DNA from: Lanius collurio
Taxonomy: Eukaryota > Chordata > Aves > Passeriformes > Laniidae
NCBI GenBank assembly: GCA_020086605.1
Contig: JACBWW010000018.1
Location: 14,303,811-14,367,810, forward strand
Reading direction: 5' to 3'
DNA length: 64,000 bases
Made by a program: the position numbers and the translations under genes
In this document: piece by piece, positions 1-14,700 of the stretch
Layout: every line of letters begins with the position of its first letter
Numbering within the stretch: the stretch's first letter is position 1
Notes under the pieces: generated by a model
What the model saw: the letters and a program-made list of their open reading frames with translations, nothing else
The model's database searches: none
What the model was told of the DNA's origin: nothing

Positions 1-2513
1 CCTCGTGTTTTGCTCCTTGAAACCAAAGAGGAAATGAGATGAGGTTAAAAACCCTGTTGTGTACCCTGTCCAGCTCCTTCCCGGGCTGCAAGACGAGGCC
101 AGGATGCTGGGCAGTAGTACAGAGCACTGGGAGGATGGCAGGGTTTGGTGCCATTTGTGGTTTGAGAAAAGAGGAGCAGCCTGAAATGTTCTTTCCACCT
201 CCCACTCTTGCTGACCTCGTGCTTGTTTGTTTCTCAGGAGGGGAGAAACACATCCCTTCAGGAGGGGGTGACAGAGCAAGGAACAGATGAAAAAAATCTA
301 AGGGTTTGGCTCTTGTGCAGCACTTTGAAAAACGGTGCTGAATATACATGAACTAATTCTTGCAACACTCCTGTGGGGTAGGAAAAGCAAAGGCTTTCAG
401 TTCTGCTGGACACATGCACAGCCAAACGTTGGCCAGCACTGTGTGTGCCTCTGCTGTTTGGGGAGCAGGAAGGGCCTCCTGCTGCCTTCTGGTGCCCTGG
501 GAATGGGCTGGGGTCTCCCACTGCCTCTGGTCTCTCACTGCAGAGCAAGCACCAGCACAGCCTGGCCCAGTTGTGATGATGTAAATGAGACTCTGCAGTG
601 AACTGTTGGAAAAGTGGTGCTAGAATTGGAAGTTCTGGACTTCTTTTGCTTCTTTTGTTTGCTTTTTTTGGGACTTTTTAAACTGGCCAATAGCAGCAGC
701 TGCACTGGGCTGCATAGAGTACTGTAAAGGGGCAGGGAGGTGATGATGTGTGTAGTGAAATACCAGTGCTGTCCCTCTACAAGAACATGTTCTGTTGGCT
801 TCTGATGTGACCATCCCCATCATCCTAGCAATCATTTCCTAATTTATCCATACTTTTCTGAAACAGAAACAGCAGTCTTTTGAAGACCACTTTTCTATTT
901 CACAGACGTGATCTGAGTGTTTCTGGTGACTCTGGCATGATGTGAGGGCAGACTGTGTTGCACTGCAGGAATGGGACAGCTTGTGGATTCAGCTGAAGGT
1001 TTCTGTCAGCTTTGGGCTCCAGATCAGGCTCCTGAGGTTGACTGCAGAATCTACAGACTGTAGACAAATTGCATTGAACAAGCAGCCCAAGTCCAAATGT
1101 GTTTGTAAGACTTCTTTGCAGCTTCTCAAAGTGTATTAAAGTAGGAAGACTCCTCCTTTTCCTAGGATATCTGATATTTTTCCGGTAATTCGGAAATATA
1201 CTGGGTACAGTAGCTGAGGTAGTTAGGGTGGGATGGGTTTGAGAAGGTGTGGAAACAGAAGGAGATGAAAACATGGGATTTAACTCTTGCAGTGCATGTA
1301 ATGGGCTCTCCAGCCCACAGTGGAAAGGTTCTTCAGTGGGTTCCTGTTGTCATGTCCCACAGGCAGGACAGTTTGCCAAATGCTGATGGGGCTCTGCTGT
1401 GTACTGGCTGCTTGGTCTTTGTCAAAGAAATACCCTCTAGGCTTGGCAGGTGGGTGTGGTGGTATCTCTTTGCCCTCTTAAATATTTTTTTGTTAGTCAT
1501 GTCCTACTTGCTTTGCTGCTTTAGTCATCTTGTTTCTGTAAAAATCTAGCCTGCAGGCCATGGTGTTCCTAACCCTGCTTTTTGGAGTTTTTCTAGCTCT
1601 GAGAGTGAGTGGAGGAGGAAATGTACACAATTAACACTGTGACAGCGTTTGCTGCTGTGAGCTGCTGACTCAGGAGCTGTGTTGGAGCTTGCCCTGGATG
1701 GTCTGCCATGAACCCTGTGACAGCATTACTTCCAGTCCCCTAGTCTTAACTCCTGAAAATCAGCTTGGTCCAAAAACAAGTAACCTGGAAAAGTTGATGA
1801 CTGTGTCAATTGCAAAACCAGGCCTTGTTTCTCTTCTACCTTACCAACCCTCGCCTTGAGGTCTCTTTCCTTTGTCTCATCCTGTTTCCAGCCACAGCAT
1901 TCCCTGGCCTGCTTACTGGATAGATGGCTATAGTATGTTTTTATTTTCCCTGGATATTGATGTGCTGTTGCTGAGCGCTTCCTCCCACTTTGTAAATACT
2001 GACTTGCAGTGGTCTTGTCTTCCCACTTGCCTGAATGCCCCGTTGCACATCAGTGAAGCATGGCAGGAATCGTACATATGTAGTTTGTAACCACCAGCCT
2101 TGGATCTAGATGAGTAAAAAGCCTTTTAGTCTGTGCTTGGGTTTAAAACAATAAATAAAACAAGTCCCCAGCATGTTGGACATTGCTTCTCTCTTAGTAA
2201 TGCCAGATTGTAGGTGGAGCAAAAGGGGCAAGAGTCTATGTCTGGCTTATTTTGTTTTTGGCTTGAGTTCCCCCTTGCCATGTCTGAGATGTTCTTCAGT
2301 TCTGTTACCATCATGCCTTCATGTGTTGCAAGCATAAAACAATAATGTTTAGGTTTTCCGTGTTGTAAGAGAGGCTGTTTATTTGTTCTTTAAAGCTGTT
2401 TTTTTTTTTTTATAAAGGGTCTTGTCTGGGGAGAACTTCCACTTTTATCTTCACTGGTGGGTCTTCCACACTGCAGCAGATGGGGCAATGCTGGGGGTGC
2501 TGCTGGGAACATG

Positions 2514-2545
2514 TCCTTGGGTCACACTGTCCTTGGGTCACACCG
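2514..2545. repeat. Two tandem copies of a 16-bp unit
   Basis: Two adjacent copies of a unit beginning TCCTTGGGTCACAC differ only at their next-to-last base (CTG versus CCG ending). This is a minor local slippage duplication. Confidence 0.8.
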
Positions 2546-5500
2546 TGCTGTCCTGCCCTCCCACACCACCAAGATGTGTGAAATGCAACGCAGACACAAC
2601 AATCACTTGATAAAAGACCACAGAAGAGCAACAAAAGAGACAGAGTGGGAGCCCAAACTTCAGAAACACTTGCAATACAGATAATTGCCTGACTCCAGTT
2701 CTGCCTTTGAAAACTCCCCATTTAGGAGGATCCAGACCCAAGGGAGGAGAGCTGTGTATGTAAACCTTGGCCTTTAACCTCTCCAGTCTGATTGTTCTGC
2801 CCTCTGCCGTGCTTATGTGATTTTCCCACCAGCCACGTTTGGGTGTCTGAGTGTCTGTACCAACCCTCAGGATGGTTGTTGAGACACCTCCACCAAATTC
2901 TTTCCACCTCCAGTAACTACTCACTGCTGCCCATCTCTGTGTGTTTCACAGGGCTGGAGACTTTTGTCTCCTTGACAGACATCTGGATTACCCACCTAGG
3001 GATTGTGGAGTAATTCTGGATTCACACCAACATAGTTGCTTAGGGAATTGTTTTTTTTCACTCAAGAATATGTTATCCATGAGCATTTTGCTCAATTTTC
3101 GTTCTTGCCACAATGCTGCATGGACCTAAGCAGATAATGGGGTCCTGTCCTGGGTTGAGCCACAGCCTTTGGGGTAAATATGGTTTCACTTGCAGCATCT
3201 CATGGGCAGTGACACAATAATGTGTAAAACCTCTTAATTTAAAGTCTTTGGGGGAGCAGCTATTTCTCACCACAGGTACCACCTGTCCTGCAAGGTCTGC
3301 CTGTGCAGTTGGTCTTGTTTTTGAAGGATTTATATCACATCTCAGACAAAGACCTATAGTAAAACTGTCAGATAATCATTATTATTTTGATTTTTACTTT
3401 TAGTGGTGTTTATTTATCTTCAATCTTGAGAATTGGTATTACTCAGATACTGGATAAATAAACAGATCCCAGAATTAATCTCCTGGAACGTCTCTTTATT
3501 TAGATTTTCTGAGAAAGCATTCCTACTCCTCAGCAGAGGGTAAATGTTAGTGCTCAGAAAGTTAAAATTATTTAGGACAAAAATAAACTCAGTTTATGGG
3601 GATAGAAAACTCTGAGTCTTGATGGTTGGGTCACTGTCCTGGGTTTACAGCAGGATATTTAGTCCTGCCCTAAGCCCAGGACACTGACCCAGCTGCCCCT
3701 GCTCCTGTTCTTGCTGACCATTTCAAATGAAATGTTTCTGAAATGTTTTGAGTTGAAAGTATTGTCAGAGACAATAGGAGGTGACCCAGAGGTTCAATTC
3801 TGCTGCCAGCAAATGCAGACTAGGCACGTCTTAGTGGAGAAGGTGTCTCATTGTCTTCACAGGAGACCCAGTCTTGACTTTTTAGACTTGACTATGGGCT
3901 GGTGATGTGCTAAAAATTTGACTAGCTGGTTGTAGTGATTATCTGCTGGTTGGTTTTGTTTTGTTTTTTTGAGTGTTTGAGGTTTTATTTTTTTTTTTAT
4001 AGAGCAAATCCAAAAGCAAAACTCAGTTGTTGGCAGTTTGCCCATCATTTCAGCTGGTAGTAAATTAGCACAGCTCTGCCCAGCAAATCAGGACACAACC
4101 AGTAAACACATACTGGTCTTAGACCCACTAAGCTCATTTCATACCGCCTAGTAATCATCCATTTGATAGCCAGGGCTGCTCTTTTTGTCTTGCCAAATTC
4201 CTCTTTCTCACTTCATGGTTATGCAGTTGTGCCAGGGCTTCAAAATACACTTGCAGTGAGTCCCAGTCTGCAGTATTTCTCAGTCTTTTGGAGAAAATAA
4301 GGTAAGCCTGGACTCCTCCTTATTTCTTGGCAATCCCTGGTGACATGGCTTGCGTGATGGATGAGACAGGTGTGACTCATATGGTTTGAGTGTATTTTTT
4401 GAGACATTGCTCTAAAGGCCTCCCAGTGCATGAGCTAGGTTAGTGTCCCAAGTGGAACAAAACTGGGCACCAGTAGTGCAGGAGAAACCAGACTCCTGCT
4501 GCTGGGATGTGACCCAGGAATCTGTTCCTTCCCTGTTCTTGTATCTCCTTGCTTTCTCGTGGTTTTTTGCAGCTTCCCCTGCTAGCTGCTCCTTGGCAGA
4601 GCCTTGCTGCTGAACTGCCCTATCCATGTGCCTTGGTGTGCTGGGATTTGTTAAGTGGCTTTTTGTGCTGCCTGTTAAATCTCATCCATACGTCCGAGAG
4701 CTCTGCTCTGGCTTCTGCAGAGCCCTTTTGTTGTCATTGGCCACAGGAATAACAAACGGCAGCTGATGATGAACTGCATGTGAATGAGCAGTGCAGTTCA
4801 GCCCTGCTAAGCAAACTGATGCCCAGTACTCTCTAGTGGTGGCTGGGGTTTCAACAAGGATTATTCGCATTTCCTTGTACAACTGGTGACTTCATTGTGG
4901 ATGGCACGGGCAGTGGTGAGAAACCATCGTGTCAGTAGCTGAGCCATTTGCTGCCAACCTCCTGAGCACTGTTGGAGCCTTGCTAGCAGGATTCTGGGCT
5001 CAAAGCACTGCTGGATGTCTGGAGCAAGGAACTGAGGGGTTATTTATCTTAGTTTTTTTCCTTTGGAGGTGGTATGAATTAGTCATTGTGATTGGGTTTG
5101 TTCCCAAGGAGTAGGAACCCCTGTACTCTACATAGGGCATATTTCCATGTGTGTAGTCTGGACTGAGGCCAGGCTGAGTTTGGATAAATCATTGTGAACC
5201 CGGAGTGACCTAGCTGAGGGCCTGGAGTTTCTCTGCCTTAGCACTGGGGTAGCTGAGATCAGGACTTGGCCTGTAGCTTTCAACAGTAATGGATGGCAGG
5301 AAGGAGGGCGCAAACTTCCTGGATGCTTTTGTTTCCAGCCAACGTATCAACAGTAAGGTATTGACATTTTTATTTCTTGGCCATGAGCTGGCGATGACTA
5401 ATGAAGGCAGGGGGTCTGCCTGTGGGTGGGTTCAGGCAGCAAGGAGCTGTTCCTCATCAGCCTGTACCTCCCAACCAGTCCTTCTCCTTTCCATGACAAC

Positions 5501-5765
5501 TGGTCAGTTAAACAGACCCTCCAGGGCTGACGTCAAGGGTCAGGGATTTGGCCACCAAATAATTATAGCAACAAAAATAGCATCCCTTCCCCACCCCTTC
5601 CTTCCCACATGATCCTGCTGAATCCCAACTTATAAATGTCCTCTTTTTTTTCTTTTTTGGATGAGAAGCAAAGCCCACATGTATTAGCTGGAACATATGG
5701 CAGGGTTTGGCTGCAGCCCATCAGCTGCGAAGGCCAAATACTCACTTGTAGCTTCTTGTTCACTT

Positions 5766-5781
5766 AAAAAAAAAAAAAAAA
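5766..5781. repeat. A16 homopolymer
   Basis: A run of 16 adenines. No target-site duplication or upstream retrogene body is evident, so I call it only a homopolymer. Confidence 0.9.
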
Positions 5782-8700
5782 GAGGATAAAAACACGTTCT
5801 TTCAGGATTGAATGAAAGGCTGAGTCTGTGCTCATGCTGGGATGAGAAGATAGGGTGTGGGACAGCACACCAACCGTGCTGTGGTGACAGGGAATGTGTC
5901 CCCTCACAGCATGGAGGTGACTGGCTGGCCATTGAGAGGTGGCCTGGTGGCAGTGGCCACTGTCCCCTGCTCCCTGCCCTAATGCTGGATCAGGCAGAGT
6001 TTGCAGACAGGCTGCTCGGGAGGATGTCACCAGCACCAGAAGCACAGAGCAGTCAGCAGGTTTTAAGTGTGGGTTAGCCATGGGCAGGAGAAAATTCTCT
6101 CTTTGCAGCACTAAAGATTTTATTAAGAGTCATGGGAACATCTGGGGGGTCACAGAAAATTAGCGAAGGAGAAGAAAATGAAGAGACATTGTCAGAAATG
6201 GACTGTCTGCACCACCAGAATATACCTGGTATACCTGAATAAAAAAGATCCAAAAAATCATAAAAATGGCTGCTAGACACTGACATGCTGCTTTGCACCA
6301 TGGGTTTTCCAAAGCAGCTGCAGTGGTGGCCTTGATCTCACATCATGTCCATGCAGAAAGAAAAGCCTGGAACTGTGCTGTGTCCTGTCAGAGTTAGAGG
6401 TGGGAGCGCATGAATCCACAGAGCCTTCTGCCTGACAAAAAACGGGTGGGCAAATCCTGCCTCAAAGGATTGTAGGTAGGGCAGTGCCTAAACCCACAGC
6501 TCTCTGAGGTCAGTGCTGGGCTCCAGAGGGTGCAGTGGGGAGATGTGATGAAGTTCATTGCCCAGGGCTGAGGGTGCAACTTCTTTTGAAGATGGAGCCA
6601 GCAGTATTCCTTCCCAGGAAAGATCTGTGTGGTACAGAGAGAAAGAGCTTGGAAAATATCTTTCAAAATATTTGTCCAAGGTGTTGCTGTGACTGCCCAG
6701 GGACTGAAGCACAGTCTGTTGGTTCCCTTGCTTAGAAAGCTGCTTTTAAAGTGGTTTTGTGCCAAGGTACTGCCTGTTCTGAGGTTTATGGATATGCTGG
6801 GGCATCTGTGACCTGAGTTACTCTGTGTCTTTGGAAGCAGACGAGAAACTGCAAAGTTTCATTGAAATACTGTGAAAGGAAGAGCACTGACTTGTGGTAT
6901 GTTTCACTGTCCTGCTGCTGGAAAACACTTCCCCATCCATCGCTTCCAGCCTCATCCAAAGGATCTGTGATGAAGCAAAATATTGTAGTGAAAAGGAGGA
7001 AAATATGTTGTGTCTTATCCCCGTTTTTCTTATTTATGGAGCTGCTGGTCTCTGTGCTGCAGGGGCTGAAAATGGACAGGAGTTTCTTACCTGTGGGCAG
7101 CACTAATCGTGAGGATGTGTTTGCAGGCTGTTAACCAAGAATTTGAAATGCACTGAGCTCCAGAGGTGGGTGAGGAAAGGCTGTTTGTGTAGAGGGAATT
7201 CATGCTGCTTTGGGAGAGGCTTTTACTGCATGGTGAAGCAGAGTCCTGGTCTGTGCTGCTGAGAGCGGTGGCTGGGACAGGGTTTGCTGAGTGAGTGGTG
7301 CTTGTGCATCTTGTGCTCTTAATAACCTTGTTGCACTCAGCACACTGTGTAGGCACTAACTGCAGATCCCATTGTGAGCTGCTGGAGAAGCTGGTTACTT
7401 ATGTTCCCTTTGCTTTAAATATTAATGTCTTTTGGCAGTTGGCAGTTCCTCGATTGGCAGTCCTACTCCATTTTCTTTAACTGTTGCACCCTGGTGTCCA
7501 GGTGGCTCTGCTGGTTCTCTGGAGTTGTCACTCCAAGGTCAGTCACAGACTCCTCCAGCCAGCTACCTTGGGTCACTGTGGTGCTGCTAGTAAAACTTGG
7601 TTTCAGCTTGGATCCTGTTACAAGGCAGGCAAACAGCAAATAAAACCACTTTAGGAGGCAGTTTGTCTGCTCAGCTGTCAACTGCAGGTCCCTTCTGTGC
7701 AGCCTAGGGTGGGCTACAACACTGTGGTAGCTCACTGAAGCCATGTTCTGTGTGTTGTGAGGATGCAAAGGGCCATCCTCAGGCTCCCCCAGAGCTCTCT
7801 CCGGGTAAAGTCTGTGTCTGGGCTGTCGTCTCCAGCTGAGTTACAGCTGAAGCCTGGCTCTGACAGGCTTCATGCAGCACTTTTGCCTGAATGGGGGAGC
7901 TGAAACTGTTGCACCCCTGTCTGCCATCAGCATGACCTTTATGTGCTCTCCCAGCCACCCTTCCTGCTGCTGGAGTTTGCTCTCTGCCACCCAAACTGGC
8001 TGAGTCTTTCTCACTGTAATCCTTGACCAGACTCACCACCTTATAAAGGGGCAGATCCTGTGCACAATCAGTGCTTTAATGCTGGGTTAAGGTCTCATTC
8101 CTGTAGCCTCAATGACTTGGGTGTAACAAAAGCACAACATGGGACATCAGTGCCTGGTTGTTCCCCAGTGCCTGGGCATAGTTCAGGCCGGGATGCTGGG
8201 AAAGCTGCAGCGAGGACTGTGGGGGGAGGCAGATCTGCAAGGCACTGCTTTGTAGAGGACAAGGCTTGTAGCTCCCTGATGGCCTGGGATGGGCAGTTTC
8301 AGTTTTGGCAGCTGGACTCTCCTGTGTGATAGCTGAAGCTCTGGGAGTTGGAGTAGGTTATGATTCTTTTAATGTTGCCAAATTCATATCTAGCTTAACA
8401 AAAGAGATTTTTCCATCTTGGGAGACTCATTCCAGCCTGATTACTGTTTGGGTTGTTCAACAAAACAGTCCCTAGAAAATTACTTTTGCACTGTAGCACA
8501 AGGTTTCCTACAGTGATGTTTTTAACTCCAAATCACTGTTTCTTTAATCACTGTGCTTCTGTTTCCCAAATATATTTTTGGATCCTCGCTGTGGAATCTG
8601 GCTAGGTTATTGGCTCCTAAATAAACCACTTTTAGCCTCTACTCTTTTTTGAATCAAACCAAACCAGGTAGAGAGACCTGAATAAGCATTCATCTAGACT

Positions 8701-11700
8701 TTTTCTTTGAAAGTTACAGCACTTAAAGTTGTCACTGAGTTGCCTGCAATCAGTACACTCAGCTATTTTGAACAGCACAGTGTAGAAGCCATAGTGTCCT
8801 TCAAGATGCTTTTGAGAAGTATTAGATAGTGAAGGTTTGCGTATTTCAGGCTTATTGTTTACATTCCTGTCCCTTTGCTGTGTTTTGCATGGTGGATGTT
8901 ACAGTTCAGCTCCTAAGTGGTGGAGCCCTGCTCAGAAAGGGCTCCAGGTCCTTTGGGATCTTCTGTGCTGTCTTTGGGGCTGATTTGGTATTGCAGCCAG
9001 CCTGTGCTGAATAACAAAGTCCTGCTAAGTAGGATTGCCATTTGAGCTCTTGCATGTTCTAGGTGTGTGTCACAGGCTCTTCTCACATGCACAGATGTGC
9101 ATGGAGCTGGGGAAATGAACAGGAAAACCCTCCTGGTGTTTGCTGTGCTGCACACCTGAGATGGGAGGGGGTGCTCAGGTGTAAGAGCCAGCAGTGCTTT
9201 GCCCCTGAGTGAGGGATTATTCCACTGGGGTGAGAATGTACTCAAGCCTAGGAAGGATTGTGTTTGGGAAGTGATGAGGATTACTGTGCTATCAGTGCTT
9301 TTAAGTGCCAGTTTGTCAGTGGTACAGCTGGGTCAATAGTGCATTATACTAGCCACTTTATTGCCCATCTTATTTAAGCCACTTAATGACAGCTTTGGAA
9401 CTTATTCTCTGCTATTGAGGGAGAAGAGGCAAGCCCAGACAGCTGGGAGTTCAACCATATTTAATTTTGCTCTGTTTGCTCTTGAGTCCTAGGGTTGGAA
9501 AAGTAAAGATTGTAGGAAGACAAGGAAGGCAGAATCTGCTTTTCTTTTCATAGTGTTTCCTCTGTGTCAGGAGGATCATCAGGCGTTTTGGAGGTTATCC
9601 TTGTAGATTCCCCTTTTGCAAAACTGCAGTAGAATTTTGGCTGTGCTGTATTCTCCCTTTTATGTGCCAGCAAGCTTGGCCCTCTGCTCTTATCTACACT
9701 TAGTGCTTTAGCAGTCCTGAGCACAGAAAACTAGATCTGCTTTTGCTTAGCATTATGAGCCAAAAAACAGCACTCAGCTATCTCTTGTTTCAGAGCCAGG
9801 GTGCTGCTGAGTGCAGTCAGAGACTTTGTCCAACCAGTGACGGGTGACAACAGAAGGATGTCAGTGCTAGGGAATTTCAGACAGAGATATGTACCAAAGG
9901 CTGCTGAAAATAGCAGGGTTTGAAGCCTTCTGAGCTGCACACTTTGATCTTGGCCCATGCTGAGGACAACTGCTCTGACTGATGGACTGCACTGTTAAGT
10001 CGGTGATGGATTTAGCAGAGTCCTCACAGGTGTCTGGATTTGAGACCTGCTGCTATTAGCAATAAAACTGTGTAAAATATGTAATGGTATGTGTGTATCT
10101 GTCCTTTAATCTAAAAGCACTCAGATGGAGGTTGTTAGGACAAATGGAAGGGAGTGTGACACAGCTTGTGCAGAAAGAAAAAGAGCTGAAGCGGTGCCTA
10201 TACTTGCCGTGGAGTTACATCTGTTCTAGTGACTCAGGTTGATGCCTGATGACTTACTAAAGCACAGCTGTGCATTGAACCACGTGTGTTGGATCCAGCC
10301 TGTTGGGTTTTCATTCTGCACAGCGCTCAGATGAGATCTGGCAGACCTCAGGCTTAGACTGATGGTCCCAACTGTGTTTGACTTGGGAGCTTGTGACCCA
10401 GACACCAGGAACAGTCTGTGAGGCAGGGCAGGAGCAGCTGGGTTTGCTCCAGCCCAGCACTCCATGCCCTGATTTGCCCATCTGTGGGATGAGTTTGATG
10501 TGCAGTAATTACACACCAGGCACTGGGCATTGTAAGACACGACTGACATCACATATTTGGGGGACGTCAGATGCGCTGCGTGGTGTCCGTGCTCTGAGTG
10601 AGCTCCAGCGGGAATAGCACACATAAACAGTAGCAGATTAATTAAAGATGTCCTGTGCTGCAAAAGGCCAATTATGGAGTGGTTTGCTCAGAGTCAGTGG
10701 TGCTGCTTGGCTTATTAGCAGGACATGAGCTAACTGTCCCCTCAGAGGAGAGTGGTCATACAGCAGTGACAATTCACTGTCACAACTGTCCTGCACGTGA
10801 AAGAGGAGACATGGATGTCAGCCATGCAGGTCCAGGGCAGGTCAGCTTCCAACACAACCCTTTGTTAAAGCTCCTTCACAGGCAGCAGAGCAGTATCTGT
10901 GTTCTATACAGCAGAAATTCACACTCAGGTGTTCCTTACTACCTTTGCAGGGATCTTTCTGACTTTGATGCCTTCAGTATGTTTTATGCCAGATGTTTTT
11001 CGTTGAGCTGCTGCTGCTGCTGTTGAAAGGGCCCTCGAAACTTGATAATATCCCTGGGATCTGGGGGAAATTGAGCATTTCAGATGAGTGGGAGTCCCAA
11101 ATCATTGCCAGGCTGCAGAATAATGGTTCTCCTTGTTTTGGGCCTTCAAAGCCTGATAGGATCATTGTAAGAAATGTGACTCAAGGGTTTTCTTTGGAGT
11201 AGTTCCTGAGTTACAAACATTTTCTGGTTGGGACCTGGACTGAATGTGGAAAGCCAGCTGCCTTGTCCAGGGGCAGCAGCTTTCATTTTACAGGATGCAT
11301 CTGGCTGAGGATGAAGTATCCTAATGTCCTAAACCCACTCCCATCCCTCTGTCACACCACTGCCCAACACCATGAATCCCATTCTATAGCTCACCCTAAA
11401 TTACCCTGGGAATCTGTTCTACACACATTCCTGTTTCTTTCTGGTTTCTGGTGAACCTCACCAGCAAAACCCTGACAATCAGCATGAGCTACAGCAAGGA
11501 GAGTCAGACCCATCAGCCATAGGGCTGAGCAGGGATGACAGCTCGTCCTGTCTCAGCTGCACTGCTTGAGGAGAGTTAATGAGAGGGACTCTCCTTTTCC
11601 ACCAAGACTTTATCTATTTTTCATATTGCTTTACTTTAAACAAGCAAAAAAAATCATTACTGGAAAAATAATTATTACAGCATCCACTGAGATTTGTTTT

Positions 11701-14700
11701 GGAAAGTGACAGGTACTCTGCTTGATTTCAAATCCATGAGGTGAACTGAAATTTCAGCTCTGGAGCATATTTCGGTTTATCTTCCACCCATGGGAGAGTG
11801 GAAAGAGAAGTGTAAGCAAGAAAAGTGGGGCAGGGAAGAGAAATGGCAAAGGGATCAGGGGGAAGGAGTCACAGCATCAAATGTGTTTGGCAGACTGTTT
11901 TGCCAAATTGGAGGAGAAGGTTGTGGGGATGTTGTTGTATTGAGGGGCACTTGCCTGTACCAGGGTTTGAGGAGGATGAGTAGCGATGGATTTGTTTTGT
12001 TTAGAAAGGAAGAACTTGCCAAAAGGTTGAGTTTGAACTTCTTCCTGCAGAAAACTGGAGCAAGAGTTCATGCTGGGACTGAAGCAGCCAGGCAGGCTGG
12101 GAAAAAGGGAGCTGATGGTGGTACCTCACAGAGTCTCGACCCTACACAAAGCAAACAGCTGCTGTTCATGTCTCTCAGCTGGTCACTTTTGAAGGTCTTG
12201 AAGGCCATGTAGCTTTGCTTCCACTCCCTAAAGCCTGTGTGCCAGGTGTCCGGAAAAGCCAGCACTGTCTCACGGGGGATTTGATCCTTCCTCAAGAGGG
12301 ACTCATCCTCCAGGCCAGGTAGGCAGAGAGGTTTAACCTGGGTTACTCTCAGTAGTGTGCACTGGGTTTTCTCATCACTGAAACATGTCCAAAATTTCTA
12401 TTTTTTTTTCCTAGATCACACTAGAAGATTTCATGTTTACAATAGGACATTGGACTTCAGCAGCAAGCATAGACATATTTCCTTTCTGAGCTACAGAGAC
12501 ATGGATTGCTGCAGAAGAAAATTCACAATGAAGCTGATTGGTGTTTTGATGGGTCCCAGGTTAGCAACTGGGGGTGTCTTAGCCTATCCATAAACACCTT
12601 TTCTATTACAAAGTGAAGATTTCCAAGAGCTTTTGGCCTTTGCTTTAGCAAAAGGAATACACTTCCCTGGCATGGGATGCAGTGCCCCAAACTCTGCTTT
12701 AGCCCAGACATACACCTTTGTATCCAATTGCACAAGTGTTAGTGTGTTAAACTGCTGTGTGATATCTTCCACAGAGCTGGGCAGGGAGGCTTGTGAATTT
12801 GGGAGATCTTGGAGCTTGCTTGTGCATACACACTCGTGTGCACTCACGAGTGCAGAGCTTTAGGAATGAGTGTAACAGTTATATTCCTTGAATCCTTCTT
12901 ACTTCCCCAACAGAAGAAAACTTGGCAAAATGTGGCACCCTGAATTTGTAACTGTTTGCTTCTTTGTTCACATTTGCTCATAACCCCGGAGGAATGAAGT
13001 CATTTATTTGATTTGCCCTGCTGCTTCACACTCCTGCTTATGAATGGCTGGGACAAGACTGGGAGTATGAATAGCCTGGCTGCATGTGGTTTGGAAAGAC
13101 GTGTTCACTTGCACATTGGTGTCCAAACAGAGTAACTGGCTCTGAAATCATATCAGTAAGGCTTTTGAGTAACTTAAAACCCTTCTTGTAGATGCTTTGA
13201 ATTTCTTCCACTCTGACATTGTGTTAGCCTCTGTTGAAGTTTCATTACCTCAGTAACCACAGAAAAGCAGCCAGCCTTTTCACTGAAACCTTCCCCACAA
13301 AGGTCTGGATTCATTCCCCAGCCCCCTTTTTCCTTGAAGGCAGAGCACAGCTTATTGTAGTTTAAATAACAGGGGAGAAGGCCAGGACTGCTTATGGATC
13401 TGGGTGGCATCATGGTAAAGAAGTAGGAATGTGTCCTGTCCCCTGGCTATCTCTGTGCCACTCTGTACTAAATACAGAAGCTGACCTGTATAATTTTCAG
13501 CATAATTAGGATCTTCAGTGCTTTCTTTAGAGTAGCTTATAACAGACCAGTCCCAAACAGCTGCTGTTTCATGGGCCATTTTTGGTATTTTCTGTGCTTT
13601 AAATAACGCCAGAGTTTTGTGATGTGCTCTGGCGAGACTTTTCCCTATTTTCTCTCTAGAATTTGTTCCAGAGCCTTGTGTATCGAGTCAGTGTTTCACC
13701 ATTGGGTTACCAGGGCATCATGGTGTGAGCAGTCACAAGATTGCTCTATTGCTTCTTCTCTTAGGGGCAGTATTCCTGGCAGAGGAACTTCAGCCCTCCC
13801 CAGAATGGTGCAAGTCCTCAGCACAAATATCCCCTTCCCACATTCACTACCCAGCCCCATCCAGGTTGCTTCCAGCCTGACTCCTCCTGCTACTGGTAAC
13901 ATAGATCAGAACAGTTCCCCTTTGTCTTATTTTTCAATCTCATCTGGTTTCACTCAAGGAGACAGTGACAGTGTATGCCACTGCTATGTAAAGATGCTAA
14001 AATATCCTGTTAAAAAATTGAGGCAAACCTCTGCCAGCAGCCACTACATGGAGCTACTGAGGACTTTTCCTTGCTGTGGAATACTGCTAGAATTTGGGAA
14101 AGATTTTAAGTTTTGGGGGTTTTTTTATATTTTTTTTGAGTGGCCTGACCCCAAAAGCTGAAATCAATGACAAACTGAAAGTGAAAAGGTTTCCTATTTG
14201 AACCCCCCAAGTTCCCAGTTTAAATCAAGTCAAGTTCTACTAGTTGATGCTTGGAGAGGAAAAGGAAAAACTTTTTTATACACCAGGCAATGCATTATAT
14301 GTGCCTCCCCAGACACTCTAATTTTCAGCCTTTTTTATATTCAGACACCTATAAAATTAAGGGATTATTTTCTTTGGCACAAGATCATGTCTATTTTCAG
14401 AAGCACCCAGAGCTGCTCCAAATGCTGCTGGGGGAATCGGTGCCAGGCAGCTGCTCTTCATTTGTAGAGAATTTAAGAAAAGTTCACAGTGCTTAGCTGA
14501 TATTTTGTGTTTAGTAAAGCTTTTATTTTCTCCCTCAAAATTTTATTAATCACATTATTTGTTGCTTAAGCAGCAAGGTAGCTATCAGGCAGAAATGATT
14601 GATATTACTTGCTCATATCCAATACAAAGTTGTTGAAGCATGAAAAGAAGATGAGAAGACTTCTCAGTCCTGAGAAAGAAAAGCTGTTATTTCTGGCTGT

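Noticed and set aside
739..805. Possible C/D snoRNA (GTGATGA box followed by CTGA about 60 nt later)
   Set aside because: There is no terminal stem and no internal C'/D' pair; chance matches to such short boxes are frequent.
12826..12852. Short inverted repeat CACTCGTG / CACGAGTG
   Set aside because: Eight base pairs in a CA/TG-rich setting is within chance expectation.
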